A stretch of DNA of 23,706 bases from CAZVLE01 sp964627855 (GTDB lineage Bacteria > Bacillota > Dethiobacteria > DTU022): contig CAZVLE010000003.1 in NCBI GenBank assembly GCA_964627855.1, positions 1-23,706 on the forward strand, written 5' to 3'. Every line of letters starts with the position of its first letter. Positions within the stretch are counted from its first letter, which is position 1. Both the position numbers and the translations under genes were made by a program. The notes beneath the pieces were generated by a model. That model was not told where the DNA came from. It worked only from the letters and a program-made list of their open reading frames with translations, and did no database searches. Below are positions 1 through 7,389 of this stretch, piece after piece.

Positions 1-72
1 AGAAGTGGTGCTGCTGGTTTTTTAATGCAGGCAGGTTTTTCAGGTGAGGAGGTTGAATTAAATGATTGTTAA
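1..72 (+). CDS. Possible C-terminal end of an upstream gene (partial)
   Basis: Reading frame 1 is open from the left edge to a TAA at 70-72 and would encode 23 residues (begins RSGAAGF, ends ELNDC). Its stop lies 37 nt before the start of the dehydrogenase gene, as expected for a co-transcribed upstream gene, but frame 2 also ends early (stop at 23-25), and the piece is too short for a family assignment. Low confidence that this is coding. Confidence 0.25.
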   Translation, partial: RSGAAGFLMQAGFSGEEVELNDC

Positions 73-109
73 ATTAAGCAAGCCTATCTTAGAGAGGAGG
101 CTATAAGCG

Positions 110-961
110 ATGCCTGTTCAGAAGATCATGGTTGTTGGCGCAGGTCAGATGGGCGGAGGGATTGCCCAGGTCTGTGCCCAGGCGGGTTTTGAAGTAGTCT
201 TAAGAGATATTGAAGAATCACTGGTGGAAAAGGGCCTGGCAGTGATTGCCGGGAACCTGCAAAGAAGTGTTGACAAAGGAAAGATCTCCGAAGAAGAGAA
301 GGTTGCCATTACAGGCAGAATTAAAGGTGCCCTCGATCTGAAGTTTGGCGCAGATGCCGATATTGTGATTGAGGCGATCATCGAAAAAATCGAGATCAAA
401 AAAGAACTATTTCGTGAATTGGACCAGATTTGTCCCTCTAATACTGTGCTGGCCAGCAATACTTCCTCATTGCCAATTACCACTATTGCAGCAGTAACCT
501 CAAGACCTGAAAAAGTAATCGGTATGCACTTCATGAACCCTGTCCCGGTTATGAAACTGGTCGAGATTATCAGAGGGTTAGCCACTTCTGACGAAACTTA
601 CCTCATGGTAGAGGCTTTAACCCATGAGCTTAAGAAAGTGCCTGTCGAAGTAAACGACTTCCCCGGTTTTGTTTCCAACCGGGTTTTAATGCCCATGATC
701 AACGAGGCAGTTTACTGCCTGATGGAGGGTGTGGCTGAAGTTGAAGCAATTGACGAAGTGTTGAAACTTGGCATGAACCACCCGATGGGTCCACTGGCCC
801 TGGCCGACCTGATTGGGCTGGATACCTGTCTTTCGATCATGGAAGTATTGCATGATGGGCTCGGTGATTCGAAGTATCGCCCCTGTCCCCTGCTGAAAAA
901 ATATGTTGCAGCCGGCTGGTTGGGGCGCAAGGCAGGTCGCGGATTTTACAATTACACCTGA
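110..961 (+). CDS. hbd: 3-hydroxybutyryl-CoA dehydrogenase
   Basis: NAD(P)-dependent oxidation/reduction between acetoacetyl-CoA and 3-hydroxybutyryl-CoA in the cytoplasm, used in butyrate formation or in beta-oxidation. The 283-residue product has the usual length of the family. The N-terminal Rossmann fold carries GAGQMGGGIAQ (residues 10-20). The SNTSSLPI segment (about 116-123) and the HFMNPVPVMKLVE segment hold the catalytic His140 and its Glu partner (about 152). The C-terminal dimerisation domain has NDFPGFVSNR and ends in GRKAGRGFYNY, typical of the family. The ATG at 110 follows an AGAGGAGG ribosome site by about 10 nt. A possible short ORF follows after 4 nt. The direction of the reaction in vivo cannot be told from this window, because no thiolase, crotonase or acyl-CoA dehydrogenase is visible. 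Confidence 0.95.
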   Translation: MPVQKIMVVGAGQMGGGIAQVCAQAGFEVVLRDIEESLVEKGLAVIAGNLQRSVDKGKISEEEKVAITGRIKGALDLKFGADADIVIEAIIEKIEIKKELFRELDQICPSNTVLASNTSSLPITTIAAVTSRPEKVIGMHFMNPVPVMKLVEIIRGLATSDETYLMVEALTHELKKVPVEVNDFPGFVSNRVLMPMINEAVYCLMEGVAEVEAIDEVLKLGMNHPMGPLALADLIGLDTCLSIMEVLHDGLGDSKYRPCPLLKKYVAAGWLGRKAGRGFYNYT

Positions 962-965
962 TGCG

Positions 966-1130
966 ATGGTCCTGGCTTATCACATGGTAGCATCAGGGCA
1001 GGCTTTTAAGGCCGGGGAAGGGTTCGTTAAAGATGATGTCGAAGAGGCCATAAAAAGTATCTGCAAAGTGGTTAGGGAAGTAATGAAGACCACAGAACCG
1101 GAGATCCTTAAAATGATGATTGAATCATAA
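966..1130 (+). CDS. Small hypothetical protein downstream of hbd
   Basis: An ATG at 966, four nt after the hbd stop, opens a 54-residue frame (begins MVLAYHMVASGQAF, ends EILKMMIES). The frame itself is open further back into hbd, to 903, but an earlier start would overlap the dehydrogenase. The C-terminal half (DDVEEAIKSICKVVREVMKTTE) looks like a plausible charged amphipathic helix. No good ribosome site of its own is visible, so expression would depend on translational coupling to hbd. I do not recognise a family. It could also be non-coding. Confidence 0.4.
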   Translation: MVLAYHMVASGQAFKAGEGFVKDDVEEAIKSICKVVREVMKTTEPEILKMMIES

Positions 1131-1195
1131 ACTAAAGGTTTTAAAAAGCAGGAGGGTTAGCAGGATTAAAGCTGTGAAATGAACCCTCAAATTGA

Positions 1196-1215
1196 ATTGA
1201 ACCCCATTGAACCCC
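1196..1215. repeat. Two tandem copies of a 10-nt unit
   Basis: The decamer ATTGAACCCC occurs twice back to back in the gap between the convergent ends of the hbd region and the DUF554 gene. A degenerate third copy (ATGAACCCTC) lies at 1179-1188. A weak inverted repeat GAGGGTT/AACCCTC (1152-1158 with 1182-1188) lies beside it. No U-tract, so not a clear terminator. Confidence 0.4.
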
Positions 1216-1235
1216 TTGGATTGGAACAGGAAAAG

Positions 1236-1949
1236 TTAGTTGAAACTCTGGAACAGGGGTAAGATTAAAAGGTAATAGATGACCGGGACGAAAATTGCCG
1301 GCAGCAGGTTTATAGTTCTGATCACTTTTATTTCGAGCATGGTCAGGCCAATGGCGAAAATCAGGATGCCACCGATGATTGATATTTCGCGGATAACATG
1401 AACGGTTAAAATAGGTTCCAGCATTCCGGCAAAGACTATGATTGAGCCCTGGTATATGAATACAGCAGCCGCTGAAAAAATTACGCCAATACCGAGAGTA
1501 GAAGCCAGAATCATCGAGGTTATGCCGTCCAAAACTGATTTGGCAAAAAGCATATTGTGATTGCCTTTTAGCCCGCTTTCAAGGGAACCAATAATAGCCA
1601 TGGTCCCGACGCAAAATATTAAGCTGGCCGTTACAAATCCACGGGCGATATTCCCTTCGCCGGACCCTACTTTTTCCTGTAACATTAACCCCAGCTTGTT
1701 TAGTGCCTTTTCCAATCTCAGGAGCTCACCGACAGCGCCTCCAATGACCAGGCTGATGATGAAAAGGATCGGCTCGCTGTCCGGGTTAAGTAAACCACTG
1801 AGGGCCGTAGTTGCACCGATAAAAAGAACAGAAAGACCGATAGCCTGCATTATGATCGTCTTGTATTCTTCTTTCAACCCTTTATGTAGCAATACCCCCA
1901 GCAGGCTGCCGATGACAATGACTGCAGTATTGACATAATTACCGAGCAT
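1236..1949 (-). CDS. DUF554 family membrane protein
   Basis: The 237-residue, strongly hydrophobic protein matches the DUF554 (YdfK/YqgA-like) family, whose members are about 230 residues with six or seven membrane helices and are thought to be transporters of unknown substrate. Recognisable features are the N-terminal LGNYVNTAVIVIGSLLGVLL, the IGLSVLFIGATTALSG stretch, the VGTMAIIGSLESGL segment, and the paired motif FAKSVLDGITSMILASTLGIGV near the middle. The ATG at 1949 is preceded by an AGAGG ribosome site (reverse strand). It is transcribed divergently from the trehalose gene, with an extended -10 box in the shared gap. The substrate is not known, and nothing in the neighbourhood suggests one. 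Confidence 0.9.
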   Translation of the reverse strand: MLGNYVNTAVIVIGSLLGVLLHKGLKEEYKTIIMQAIGLSVLFIGATTALSGLLNPDSEPILFIISLVIGGAVGELLRLEKALNKLGLMLQEKVGSGEGNIARGFVTASLIFCVGTMAIIGSLESGLKGNHNMLFAKSVLDGITSMILASTLGIGVIFSAAAVFIYQGSIIVFAGMLEPILTVHVIREISIIGGILIFAIGLTMLEIKVIRTINLLPAIFVPVIYYLLILPLFQSFN

Positions 1950-1991
1950 AAATAACCTCTTTTTGGTTTTATTCTGATCAAAATCCCCAAG

Positions 1992-1997
1992 ATTATA
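1992..1997 (-). promoter_or_regulatory. Extended -10 promoter element for the DUF554 gene
   Basis: On the minus strand the sequence reads TGT followed by TATAAT, a perfect -10 box with an upstream TG, about 43 nt before the start codon. The -35 region at 17-18 nt is GC-rich and poor, consistent with an extended -10 promoter. Confidence 0.55.
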
Positions 1998-2026
1998 ACA
2001 TTATTTCGAGCGGCGGGCCAGCACTT

Positions 2027-2055
2027 TTTACATGCAATCCCTGCTGTGTTAAGAT
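2027..2055 (+). promoter_or_regulatory. Sigma-A-like promoter for the trehalose gene
   Basis: TTTACA (2027-2032), a 17-nt spacer and TAAGAT (2050-2055) match the -35 and -10 consensus at 5 of 6 and 4 of 6 positions. The expected transcript start is about 25 nt before the start codon. Confidence 0.55.
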
Positions 2056-2086
2056 TGGGTAACAAAGTGGTAAAGAGGTGTCCCCG

Positions 2087-4309
2087 ATGACAAAAAAAAT
2101 GCTTGAAGGGCAGAATAAAAGGGCAATAATAGTGTCAAACCGGTTACCTGTGAGTGTATCAAGGCGTAATGGCAGCCTGAAGATCACAGCTAGTGTAGGT
2201 GGCCTGGCTACCGGTTTATCTTCTTTTCACCGTGATAGCAACGGACTTTGGATCGGCTGGCCCGGCCTGGTTACAGGAAACAAGGAAGAAAAGCAAGCCA
2301 TGGAAGATATTTTGCATAAAGATTTTAACTGCTTGCCAGTATTTCTTACCGCTTCCAATTTGAAGAAGTATTATAATGGTTTTAGCAACCGAACTATCTG
2401 GCCGCTTTTCCATTACTTTACCACCTACTGTACTTATGATCGTTCAGAATGGAAAGCCTATGAAAATGTTAACCGGATCTTTTGCCGCCGGATTCTGGAA
2501 GTACTACAACCGGATGATCTGGTCTGGATTCATGATTATCACCTGCTCCTGTTACCGGAACTCATTCGCAGGGAGAAGCCTGATGCTGCTATCGGTCTAT
2601 TTCTGCACATTCCTTTCCCCTCGATGGAGATTTTCCGTTACCTGCCCTGGAGAGAAGAGATTTTGCTGGGCATGCTAGGGGCTGATCTAATCGGTTTTCA
2701 TACTTATGATTATACCAGGCACTTTCTCAGCTCTGTTTTGCGCATCCTTGGCCGTGATCAGGAATACGGACAGGTTGTAGCAGGAAACAGGCTCGTCAAG
2801 GCTGATTCGTTTCCGATGGGTATCGATGCGGCTAAATACTCCTCGGCGGTAACTGAACCTGCTGTTATAAAAGAACGTAAACGCTTACTGGACAAAATGA
2901 GGTCAGAAAAAATAGTTCTCTCGGTCGACCGGCTTGATTTCTCCAAGGGCATTCCCGAGAGATTGAAGGCTTTTGCATTGTTCCTGGAAAATAATCCTGA
3001 GTGGCATAATCGTATTACCTTCTTAATGTTATGTGTGCCCTCAAGGACAAAAGTTGAAGAGTATCGGATATTGAAAAGTGAAATTGATGAGCTGGTTGGC
3101 AGCATAAATGGTCGCTATGGAAGGCCTGGTTGGCTGCCGGTTCTCTATATGTATCGCTCTATTCCCTTTGAAGAACTAATTGCCCTCTACAGTGAAGCAG
3201 ACCTGGTCCTGGTCACTCCTTTGAGGGATGGGATGAATCTTGTTGCCAAAGAATACCTGGCCTGTCAGAGTCGGGTTGGAAAAGGGGTTTTGGTTTTAAG
3301 CGAAACTGCCGGTGCCGCTGCAGAGCTCGGTGAAGCAATTATTGTCAATCCCAATGACATTGAAATGATTGCTGCTGCCATAGCTGAAGGCCTTGAGATG
3401 CCTGATAGTGATAAAAAAGCCGGTATAAAATACATGGCCAACAGAATTGAAAAATACAATATATTCCGTTGGGCAGAAGACTTTATTGAGCAACTGGATC
3501 ACACCATTGGGCGGCAGGTCCACAGTCGACAGCGCTTGTTAAATGAAGATCTGCAATCGAAGCTGGTAGCTGATTATCAAGAATCAGGCAAAAGGCTATT
3601 CCTACTCGATTATGATGGCACCTTAGTTTCCCTTAAACAAAAACCGGAACAGGCCCAACCGGATGATGAACTGCTGGCAATTCTGACTGATCTGAGAAAA
3701 GATCCTGGCAACAGGGTGGTCATTGTAAGCGGTAGGGACAGGAATTGCCTCGCCGATTGGTTCAGCGATATTGGGTTGGACCTGGTGGCTGAGCATGGCA
3801 CCTGGTTTCGTGAGAAAGGATGGGATGATTGGAGGGTTAATGAAGAAGGATTAAGCGAAGATTGGAAGGATTACTTTTACCCCATCCTGGAAATGTTCAG
3901 CGAGAGAACCCCCGGTTCTTTTGTTGAAGAGAAGACTTATGCCCTTGTCTGGCATTACCGTAAGGCAGAGCCAGAGCTTGGCAGACTGAGAGCGAAGGAG
4001 TTAATGGATGCCCTGCATGACATGCTATCCGGTACTGCCCTGCAGGTTTTGCTGGGAAGTAAAGTGGTAGAAATCAAGCCGGCAGGCGTTAATAAGGGAA
4101 AGGCAGTTCAACACTGGCTCGGCATGAAAGCATCCTGGGATTTTGTCCTTGGCATGGGTGATGACTGGACTGATGAAGATGTTTTTGCAAAAATGCCCCC
4201 GGAAAGCTATAGCATCAGCATTGGTTTCAAGCCCTTCACCAGGGCGAACTATTTTGTTGCCTCTTCAGAAGAAGCCAGGAAATTATTAAAAGAGCTTGCC
4301 CGTCGATAA
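2087..4309 (+). CDS. otsAB: Bifunctional trehalose-6-phosphate synthase/phosphatase (OtsA-OtsB fusion)
   Basis: The 740-residue fusion makes trehalose from UDP- (or ADP-) glucose and glucose-6-phosphate. The N-terminal GT20 synthase domain (about residues 10-470) shows SNRLPVSV, the glycine loop SVGGLATGL, WIGWPG, WIHDYHLLLLP, HIPFPSMEIFRYLPW, the phosphate-binding RLDFSKGIPERL (Arg282, Lys287) and TPLRDGMNLVAKEYLACQ. The C-terminal HAD phosphatase domain (about 500-735) shows DYDGTL (nucleophile Asp508, acid Asp510), VSGRD and GDDWTDEDVF. All key residues are present, so both halves look active. An in-frame GTG at 2078 exists, but it lies inside the ribosome site AGAGG (2074-2078); the ATG at 2087 has ideal spacing and is chosen. 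Trehalose would serve as compatible solute or stress protectant. Confidence 0.95.
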   Translation: MTKKMLEGQNKRAIIVSNRLPVSVSRRNGSLKITASVGGLATGLSSFHRDSNGLWIGWPGLVTGNKEEKQAMEDILHKDFNCLPVFLTASNLKKYYNGFSNRTIWPLFHYFTTYCTYDRSEWKAYENVNRIFCRRILEVLQPDDLVWIHDYHLLLLPELIRREKPDAAIGLFLHIPFPSMEIFRYLPWREEILLGMLGADLIGFHTYDYTRHFLSSVLRILGRDQEYGQVVAGNRLVKADSFPMGIDAAKYSSAVTEPAVIKERKRLLDKMRSEKIVLSVDRLDFSKGIPERLKAFALFLENNPEWHNRITFLMLCVPSRTKVEEYRILKSEIDELVGSINGRYGRPGWLPVLYMYRSIPFEELIALYSEADLVLVTPLRDGMNLVAKEYLACQSRVGKGVLVLSETAGAAAELGEAIIVNPNDIEMIAAAIAEGLEMPDSDKKAGIKYMANRIEKYNIFRWAEDFIEQLDHTIGRQVHSRQRLLNEDLQSKLVADYQESGKRLFLLDYDGTLVSLKQKPEQAQPDDELLAILTDLRKDPGNRVVIVSGRDRNCLADWFSDIGLDLVAEHGTWFREKGWDDWRVNEEGLSEDWKDYFYPILEMFSERTPGSFVEEKTYALVWHYRKAEPELGRLRAKELMDALHDMLSGTALQVLLGSKVVEIKPAGVNKGKAVQHWLGMKASWDFVLGMGDDWTDEDVFAKMPPESYSISIGFKPFTRANYFVASSEEARKLLKELARR

Positions 4310-4419
4310 GGTTGTATAAAATTGTTTTCTTTTCTCAGGTATGCAGGATTGTTCATCATAAAAAAGGAATTATCATTTTAGCATCATTTGTTTAAGATAC
4401 CAAGAGGGAGCCGAGATTA

Positions 4420-5100
4420 ATGAAGTTAGTTTATACGGGAAAAACGAAGGATGTCTATGCCCTGGATGATGGTAATTATTTACTACAATTTAAGGATGAT
4501 GTGACCGGTGCAGACGGAGTTTTTGATCCCGGTGCCAACCAGGTTGGCCTTTCGATCGAAGGTGCCGGAAGGGCTGGCTTGCGTCTTTCCAAGATGTTTT
4601 TTGAACTGCTGGAAAGGGAAGGTGTGCCGACCCATTATCTTGGCGTCGACCTGGAAAAAGCGACTATGACCGTCAAACCGGCTGCTGCTTTCGGCAATGG
4701 CGTTGAAGTAATCTGCCGCTACCGGGCCGTTGGCAGTTTCATTCGTCGCTATGGTATGTATGTGGAAGAAGGGCAGCCGCTTGATGCTTATGTTGAATTT
4801 ACTTTGAAGGACGATGACCGTGGTGATCCTCTCATAACAGAGGATGGTCTGGCTTTCCTGAACCTGCTTACCCTTGAGGATTCAGCGATGATCAAGGAGT
4901 TAACAAGGAAGATCTGTGCCTTAATCAGGGCTAAATTGGCAACAGAAGGTATAGAGCTTTATGACATCAAACTGGAATTTGGCCGGGTAGAAGAAAATGA
5001 CCGAGTGGTCTTGATTGACGAGATATCCGGTGGCAACATGAGAGCTTACAGGGATGGAAAACGCCTGGAGCCGCTCGACCTTGAGAGAGCATTACTGTGA
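4420..5100 (+). CDS. purC: Phosphoribosylaminoimidazole-succinocarboxamide synthase (SAICAR synthetase)
   Basis: ATP-dependent condensation of CAIR with aspartate in de novo purine synthesis. The 226-residue product is close to the usual 230-240. It begins with YTGKTKDVYAL (the nucleotide-binding GKTKDVY motif), followed by FKDDVTGADG, and contains ICRYRAVGSFIRRYG, which matches the conserved substrate-binding stretch. Near the end are KLEFGR and LIDEISGGNMRAY (the conserved DE pair of DEIxxDxxR, here with GGNMR in place of the usual PDSxR). ATG at 4420 follows AGAGGGAG by about 9 nt. It stands alone here rather than in a pur cluster. The 110-nt gap upstream shows no clear purine riboswitch or PurBox. 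Confidence 0.92.
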   Translation: MKLVYTGKTKDVYALDDGNYLLQFKDDVTGADGVFDPGANQVGLSIEGAGRAGLRLSKMFFELLEREGVPTHYLGVDLEKATMTVKPAAAFGNGVEVICRYRAVGSFIRRYGMYVEEGQPLDAYVEFTLKDDDRGDPLITEDGLAFLNLLTLEDSAMIKELTRKICALIRAKLATEGIELYDIKLEFGRVEENDRVVLIDEISGGNMRAYRDGKRLEPLDLERALL

Positions 5101-5198
5101 GCATAATGACCCTGGCTCTGACAGATAATTTCTGAAGGTAGATCCAGAGGATAGTGGTATAGATTATTTCCCACATTAATAGCTTTTAAAAAGGGGAA

Positions 5199-6014
5199 GT
5201 GAATCTCTTTAGCAGATCGCTACGGCAGAGGAAACTGATCTTAAAATTATGGCCTGCCCGCCGCTACTTTGCAGCCATGACAAAATGGCCTCTACTCGGG
5301 CGGCTGATGAAGAAGATTCTTTTTGAAGGTGACTATCTTACCTTTTTGCCCAATGAAGAGGCCCTCCAAAAAAAAGTCAAAATAGCCTTGCCAGGTGTAG
5401 TGTTGGATCACTTTATCGAAAAAGCCGGCTACCGTTTTTTTATGAATGCCTGTATTTGTCGCGATGCTAATAACTGCAAGAATTATCCGGTTGAAATAGG
5501 CTGTCTTTTCCTTGGCGATGCTGCCCGCCAGATCAACCCTACCCTGGGAAGAGCTGTCAGTATCGAGGAAGCCAAGGCTATTCAGCGTCGCTCCGAAAAG
5601 GCAGGCCTGATTAACCTGGTCGGCAAAAACCGACTTGACAAGATCTGGCTCGGTGTGGATCCGATAGAGCGGTTGCTGACAGTGTGCCATTGTTGCGAGT
5701 GTTGCTGCCTCTGGAAGCTGATCAATGTGTTGTCCGGCTCAATAACCGAAATGGTTCATAAAATGGAAGGGGTAGAGGTTTTTGTTAATGAAGGTTGTGA
5801 TGGTTGTGGCAATTGCCTTGAGCTTTGTTTTACCGGGGCAATTTCATTAATTGATCATAAAGCTTCTATTGATGATAAGCTTTGTCGCGGTTGCGGGCGC
5901 TGTGTAATTAACTGTAACCAGGAAGCGATAGAGCTTTCTTTTCACGACAACGATTATTTCCAAAAATGCCTGGAATTGATCAGCAGGGTGGAGGAAAGGG
6001 TTGATGTAATTTAG
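5199..6014 (+). CDS. Cysteine-rich protein with C-terminal 2[4Fe-4S] ferredoxin domain
   Basis: A 271-residue cytoplasmic iron-sulfur protein of unknown function. The C-terminal part (about 198-242) has two full CxxCxxCxxxC motifs (Cys200-210 and 229-239), so it should bind two [4Fe-4S] clusters. The N-terminal part is not ferredoxin-like and has ten further cysteines: four in ACICRDANNC and IGCLFLG (85, 87, 93, 102) and six in the dense run CHCCECCC (163-170). The CICR...GCLFLG...GRNxLDxxWLGV...CCxCCCLW layout resembles a conserved uncharacterised family that I recall from anaerobes and methanogens. GTG at 5199 lies just after AAGGGG with short spacing; it is preferred because the residues between it and Met27 (RxxPLLGRLMKKILFEGD region) belong to the conserved domain. 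Candidate later start: ATG 5277. Confidence 0.85.
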   Translation: MNLFSRSLRQRKLILKLWPARRYFAAMTKWPLLGRLMKKILFEGDYLTFLPNEEALQKKVKIALPGVVLDHFIEKAGYRFFMNACICRDANNCKNYPVEIGCLFLGDAARQINPTLGRAVSIEEAKAIQRRSEKAGLINLVGKNRLDKIWLGVDPIERLLTVCHCCECCCLWKLINVLSGSITEMVHKMEGVEVFVNEGCDGCGNCLELCFTGAISLIDHKASIDDKLCRGCGRCVINCNQEAIELSFHDNDYFQKCLELISRVEERVDVI

Positions 6015-6044
6015 GCTTCCCTATTATAAAGAGGAGGGGATAAG

Positions 6045-6140
6045 ATGGCTAGAGAAAAAAATGTTTTTCTAATCCTCTCGTCGGAAACTACTTCTATGAA
6101 TATTCCGGTAAAGATTAGAGTTTATCTTCTACCGACCTGA
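6045..6140 (+). CDS. Possible 31-residue ORF behind a very strong ribosome site
   Basis: GAGGAGGGG (6031-6039) sits 5 nt before an ATG at 6045, which opens a 31-residue frame (begins MAREKNVFLILSS, ends YLLPT) that ends in TGA at 6138-6140. Its last 26 nt overlap the 3' end of the opposing thiamine-binding protein gene. It may be a small peptide, or the 5' stump of a gene cut by rearrangement. The same stretch can also fold (GAGGA with TCCTC around an AGAAAAA/TTTTTCT stem), which would hide the ribosome site. I recognise no family. Confidence 0.3.
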   Translation: MAREKNVFLILSSETTSMNIPVKIRVYLLPT

Positions 6141-6417
6141 CTTTTTGTTCAATAGTGCCCGGTTTATCCCTGCGGTCATCTATTTTGATGCTGGTGCTGA
6201 CCCGCAGGGCGCCTTTTTCAAAGGGAACTTCGTGCAGTCGCCGGATCAGGGTTAAAATAAGATCCAGGTCTCCCTCGATAATAGTACCCATCGCTGTAAG
6301 CTCGTATTTAAGTCCTTCACTGTGTTTGCGCAACTCGCTTTCGCAGGCTGCCACGTATGGACTCAGACTGGTACTGCCTGTACCGAGAGGGACGATGGAA
6401 ATCTCAACGACAGCCAC
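6115..6417 (-). CDS. MTH1187 family thiamine-binding protein
   Basis: A 100-residue protein of the MTH1187/YkoF-like (DUF77) family. It opens with VVEISIVPLGTGSTSLSPYVA, then has YELTAMGTIIEGDLDLIL and ends with RVSTSIKIDDRRDKPGTIEQKVRSVEDKL. These are the family's signature segments (the LSPYVA helix, the TAMGT strand, and the DxRxD...KxxSV end). Members form small ferredoxin-fold oligomers that bind thiamine or a related ligand. The open frame extends to 6465, but the GTG at 6417 is preceded by GGAGG at an 8-nt distance and places the N-terminus as in relatives. It lies downstream of the small membrane protein on the same strand, 60 nt away. Confidence 0.85.
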   Translation of the reverse strand: MAVVEISIVPLGTGSTSLSPYVAACESELRKHSEGLKYELTAMGTIIEGDLDLILTLIRRLHEVPFEKGALRVSTSIKIDDRRDKPGTIEQKVRSVEDKL

Positions 6418-6477
6418 TGTTAATACCTCCAGCAAGAAGTTTTTTGCTTTAAGAAAGCGACTCAATTAAGCGATCAA

Positions 6478-6666
6478 TTACTGCTTTTGATGACCTCCGG
6501 AAATAATATAGAGAATCAGACCCAGACCCAGGATTATCAGGACAATTGGGCAGGGTAATCCCCACTCCGGATTAATGAAGTTTGGCACTCCGGCAATAAT
6601 AAATATTCCGTCAAGGATCAGAAAGAAGCCTGATATAACCAGTAAAATCTTTGCAAACAAGAGCAT
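6478..6666 (-). CDS. Small two-helix membrane protein
   Basis: A 62-residue hydrophobic protein (begins MLLFAKILLVISGFFLILDG, ends IISGGHQKQ). It has two predicted membrane helices (about 3-24 and 38-56) separated by a short polar loop with a PNFINPEWGLPCP segment. A GTG nine nt upstream (6675) lies inside the AGGAGG ribosome site; the ATG at 6666 is 8 nt from that site and is chosen. The excellent ribosome site and a nearby promoter-like sequence argue that it is real. Function unknown; similar tiny membrane proteins are common and rarely characterised. Probably co-transcribed with the thiamine-binding gene downstream. Confidence 0.65.
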   Translation of the reverse strand: MLLFAKILLVISGFFLILDGIFIIAGVPNFINPEWGLPCPIVLIILGLGLILYIISGGHQKQ

Positions 6667-6688
6667 TTTGCGCACCTCCTTTGTCTGT

Positions 6689-6717
6689 ATCTTACATTAT
6701 CTTAAGAAGTTTTGCAA
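6689..6717 (-). promoter_or_regulatory. Promoter-like sequence for the small membrane protein gene
   Basis: Minus strand: TTGCAA (6717-6712), 17-nt spacer, TAAGAT (6694-6689), each 4 of 6 to consensus. The -10 box ends 22 nt upstream of the ATG. Confidence 0.4.
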
Positions 6718-6791
6718 AGGATTTTAATTTCAAAAAATGGCAGGTTAATCAGACTGGCAATCACGATAATGGCAAATAATCTGGCTGTCAG

Positions 6792-6820
6792 TTTATAAGG
6801 CAATACAGATATGTTATATT
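6792..6820 (+). promoter_or_regulatory. Extended -10 promoter for the RidA-family gene
   Basis: TTTATA (6792-6797), 17-nt spacer, TATATT (6815-6820) with TG at the extended -10 position. This would leave a leader of about 100 nt before the ATG at 6928; I see no recognised riboswitch in the leader. Confidence 0.45.
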
Positions 6821-6927
6821 TAGTATTAATCATGCGTGACAGGGCACACTGATAGTATAGATTAATTCTATTATTGCTATGAAGCCGACTATGGATTGGC
6901 TTTGATCATAAGGAGGTCTAATTATTT

Positions 6928-7389
6928 ATGATTGACGTAAATAAAAAACTTGAAGAACTTGGTATTGTCGTACCCGTAGTGCCTAAGCCTGTTGCCGCAT
7001 ATATTCCGGCAGTGAGAACTGGAAACTATATTTATGTATCAGGCCAGGATTGCAGGAAAGATGGTGTATTGATTCACGAAGGCAAGGTTGGCAGTGATCT
7101 AACCGTTGAAGAGGGCTATGAAGCAGCCCGACAGTGCATGGTAAATGTTCTTGCTGTCCTGCAGGACCAATTAGGTGATTTAAACAAAGTGAAGCGTTTT
7201 GTAAAAATTCTCGGTTTTGTCAACAGCACTGATAATTTTTTTGAACAGCCCTTTGTTATAAACGGTGCATCAGAGCTCTTAATTGAGCTATTTGCAGAAA
7301 AAGGACGCCACGCCCGCTCGGCAATTGGGTCGAATAGCTTACCCTTCAATACCCCGGTTGAGATTGAAGCAATAGTTGAATGTGAGTAA
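6928..7389 (+). CDS. RidA/YjgF family protein
   Basis: A 153-residue member of the YjgF/YER057c/UK114 superfamily, in the longer subgroup of about 150 residues. RidA proteins are trimeric cytoplasmic deaminases that hydrolyse reactive enamine/imine intermediates made by PLP enzymes. Seen here: NYIYVSGQ near residues 33-40, the ARQCMVNVLAVLQDQLGDLNKVKRFVKILGFVNS core, and HARSAIGSNSLPFNTPVEIEAIVE with Arg130 at the place of the ligand-carboxylate-binding arginine. AAGGAGG lies about 11 nt before the ATG. It is a single gene with its own likely promoter. Whether this subgroup has imine deaminase activity is uncertain. Confidence 0.88.
   Translation: MIDVNKKLEELGIVVPVVPKPVAAYIPAVRTGNYIYVSGQDCRKDGVLIHEGKVGSDLTVEEGYEAARQCMVNVLAVLQDQLGDLNKVKRFVKILGFVNSTDNFFEQPFVINGASELLIELFAEKGRHARSAIGSNSLPFNTPVEIEAIVECE

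Noticed and set aside
145..585. 146-codon minus-strand frame inside hbd
   Set aside because: Antisense shadow of a well-supported gene; product has no recognisable features and no ribosome site.
1140..1235. Small repeats considered as CRISPR or REP elements
   Set aside because: Only two exact 10-nt copies in tandem, without spacers of even length or a palindromic core.
1561..1938. 125-codon plus-strand frame inside the DUF554 gene
   Set aside because: Antisense to a clear membrane protein; low-quality composition and no ribosome site.
4310..4419. Possible purine riboswitch or PurBox ahead of purC
   Set aside because: No conserved guanine/adenine aptamer core or PurBox palindrome could be recognised.
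6821..6927. Possible riboswitch in the 100-nt leader of the RidA gene
   Set aside because: No known aptamer consensus and no convincing terminator stem were seen.
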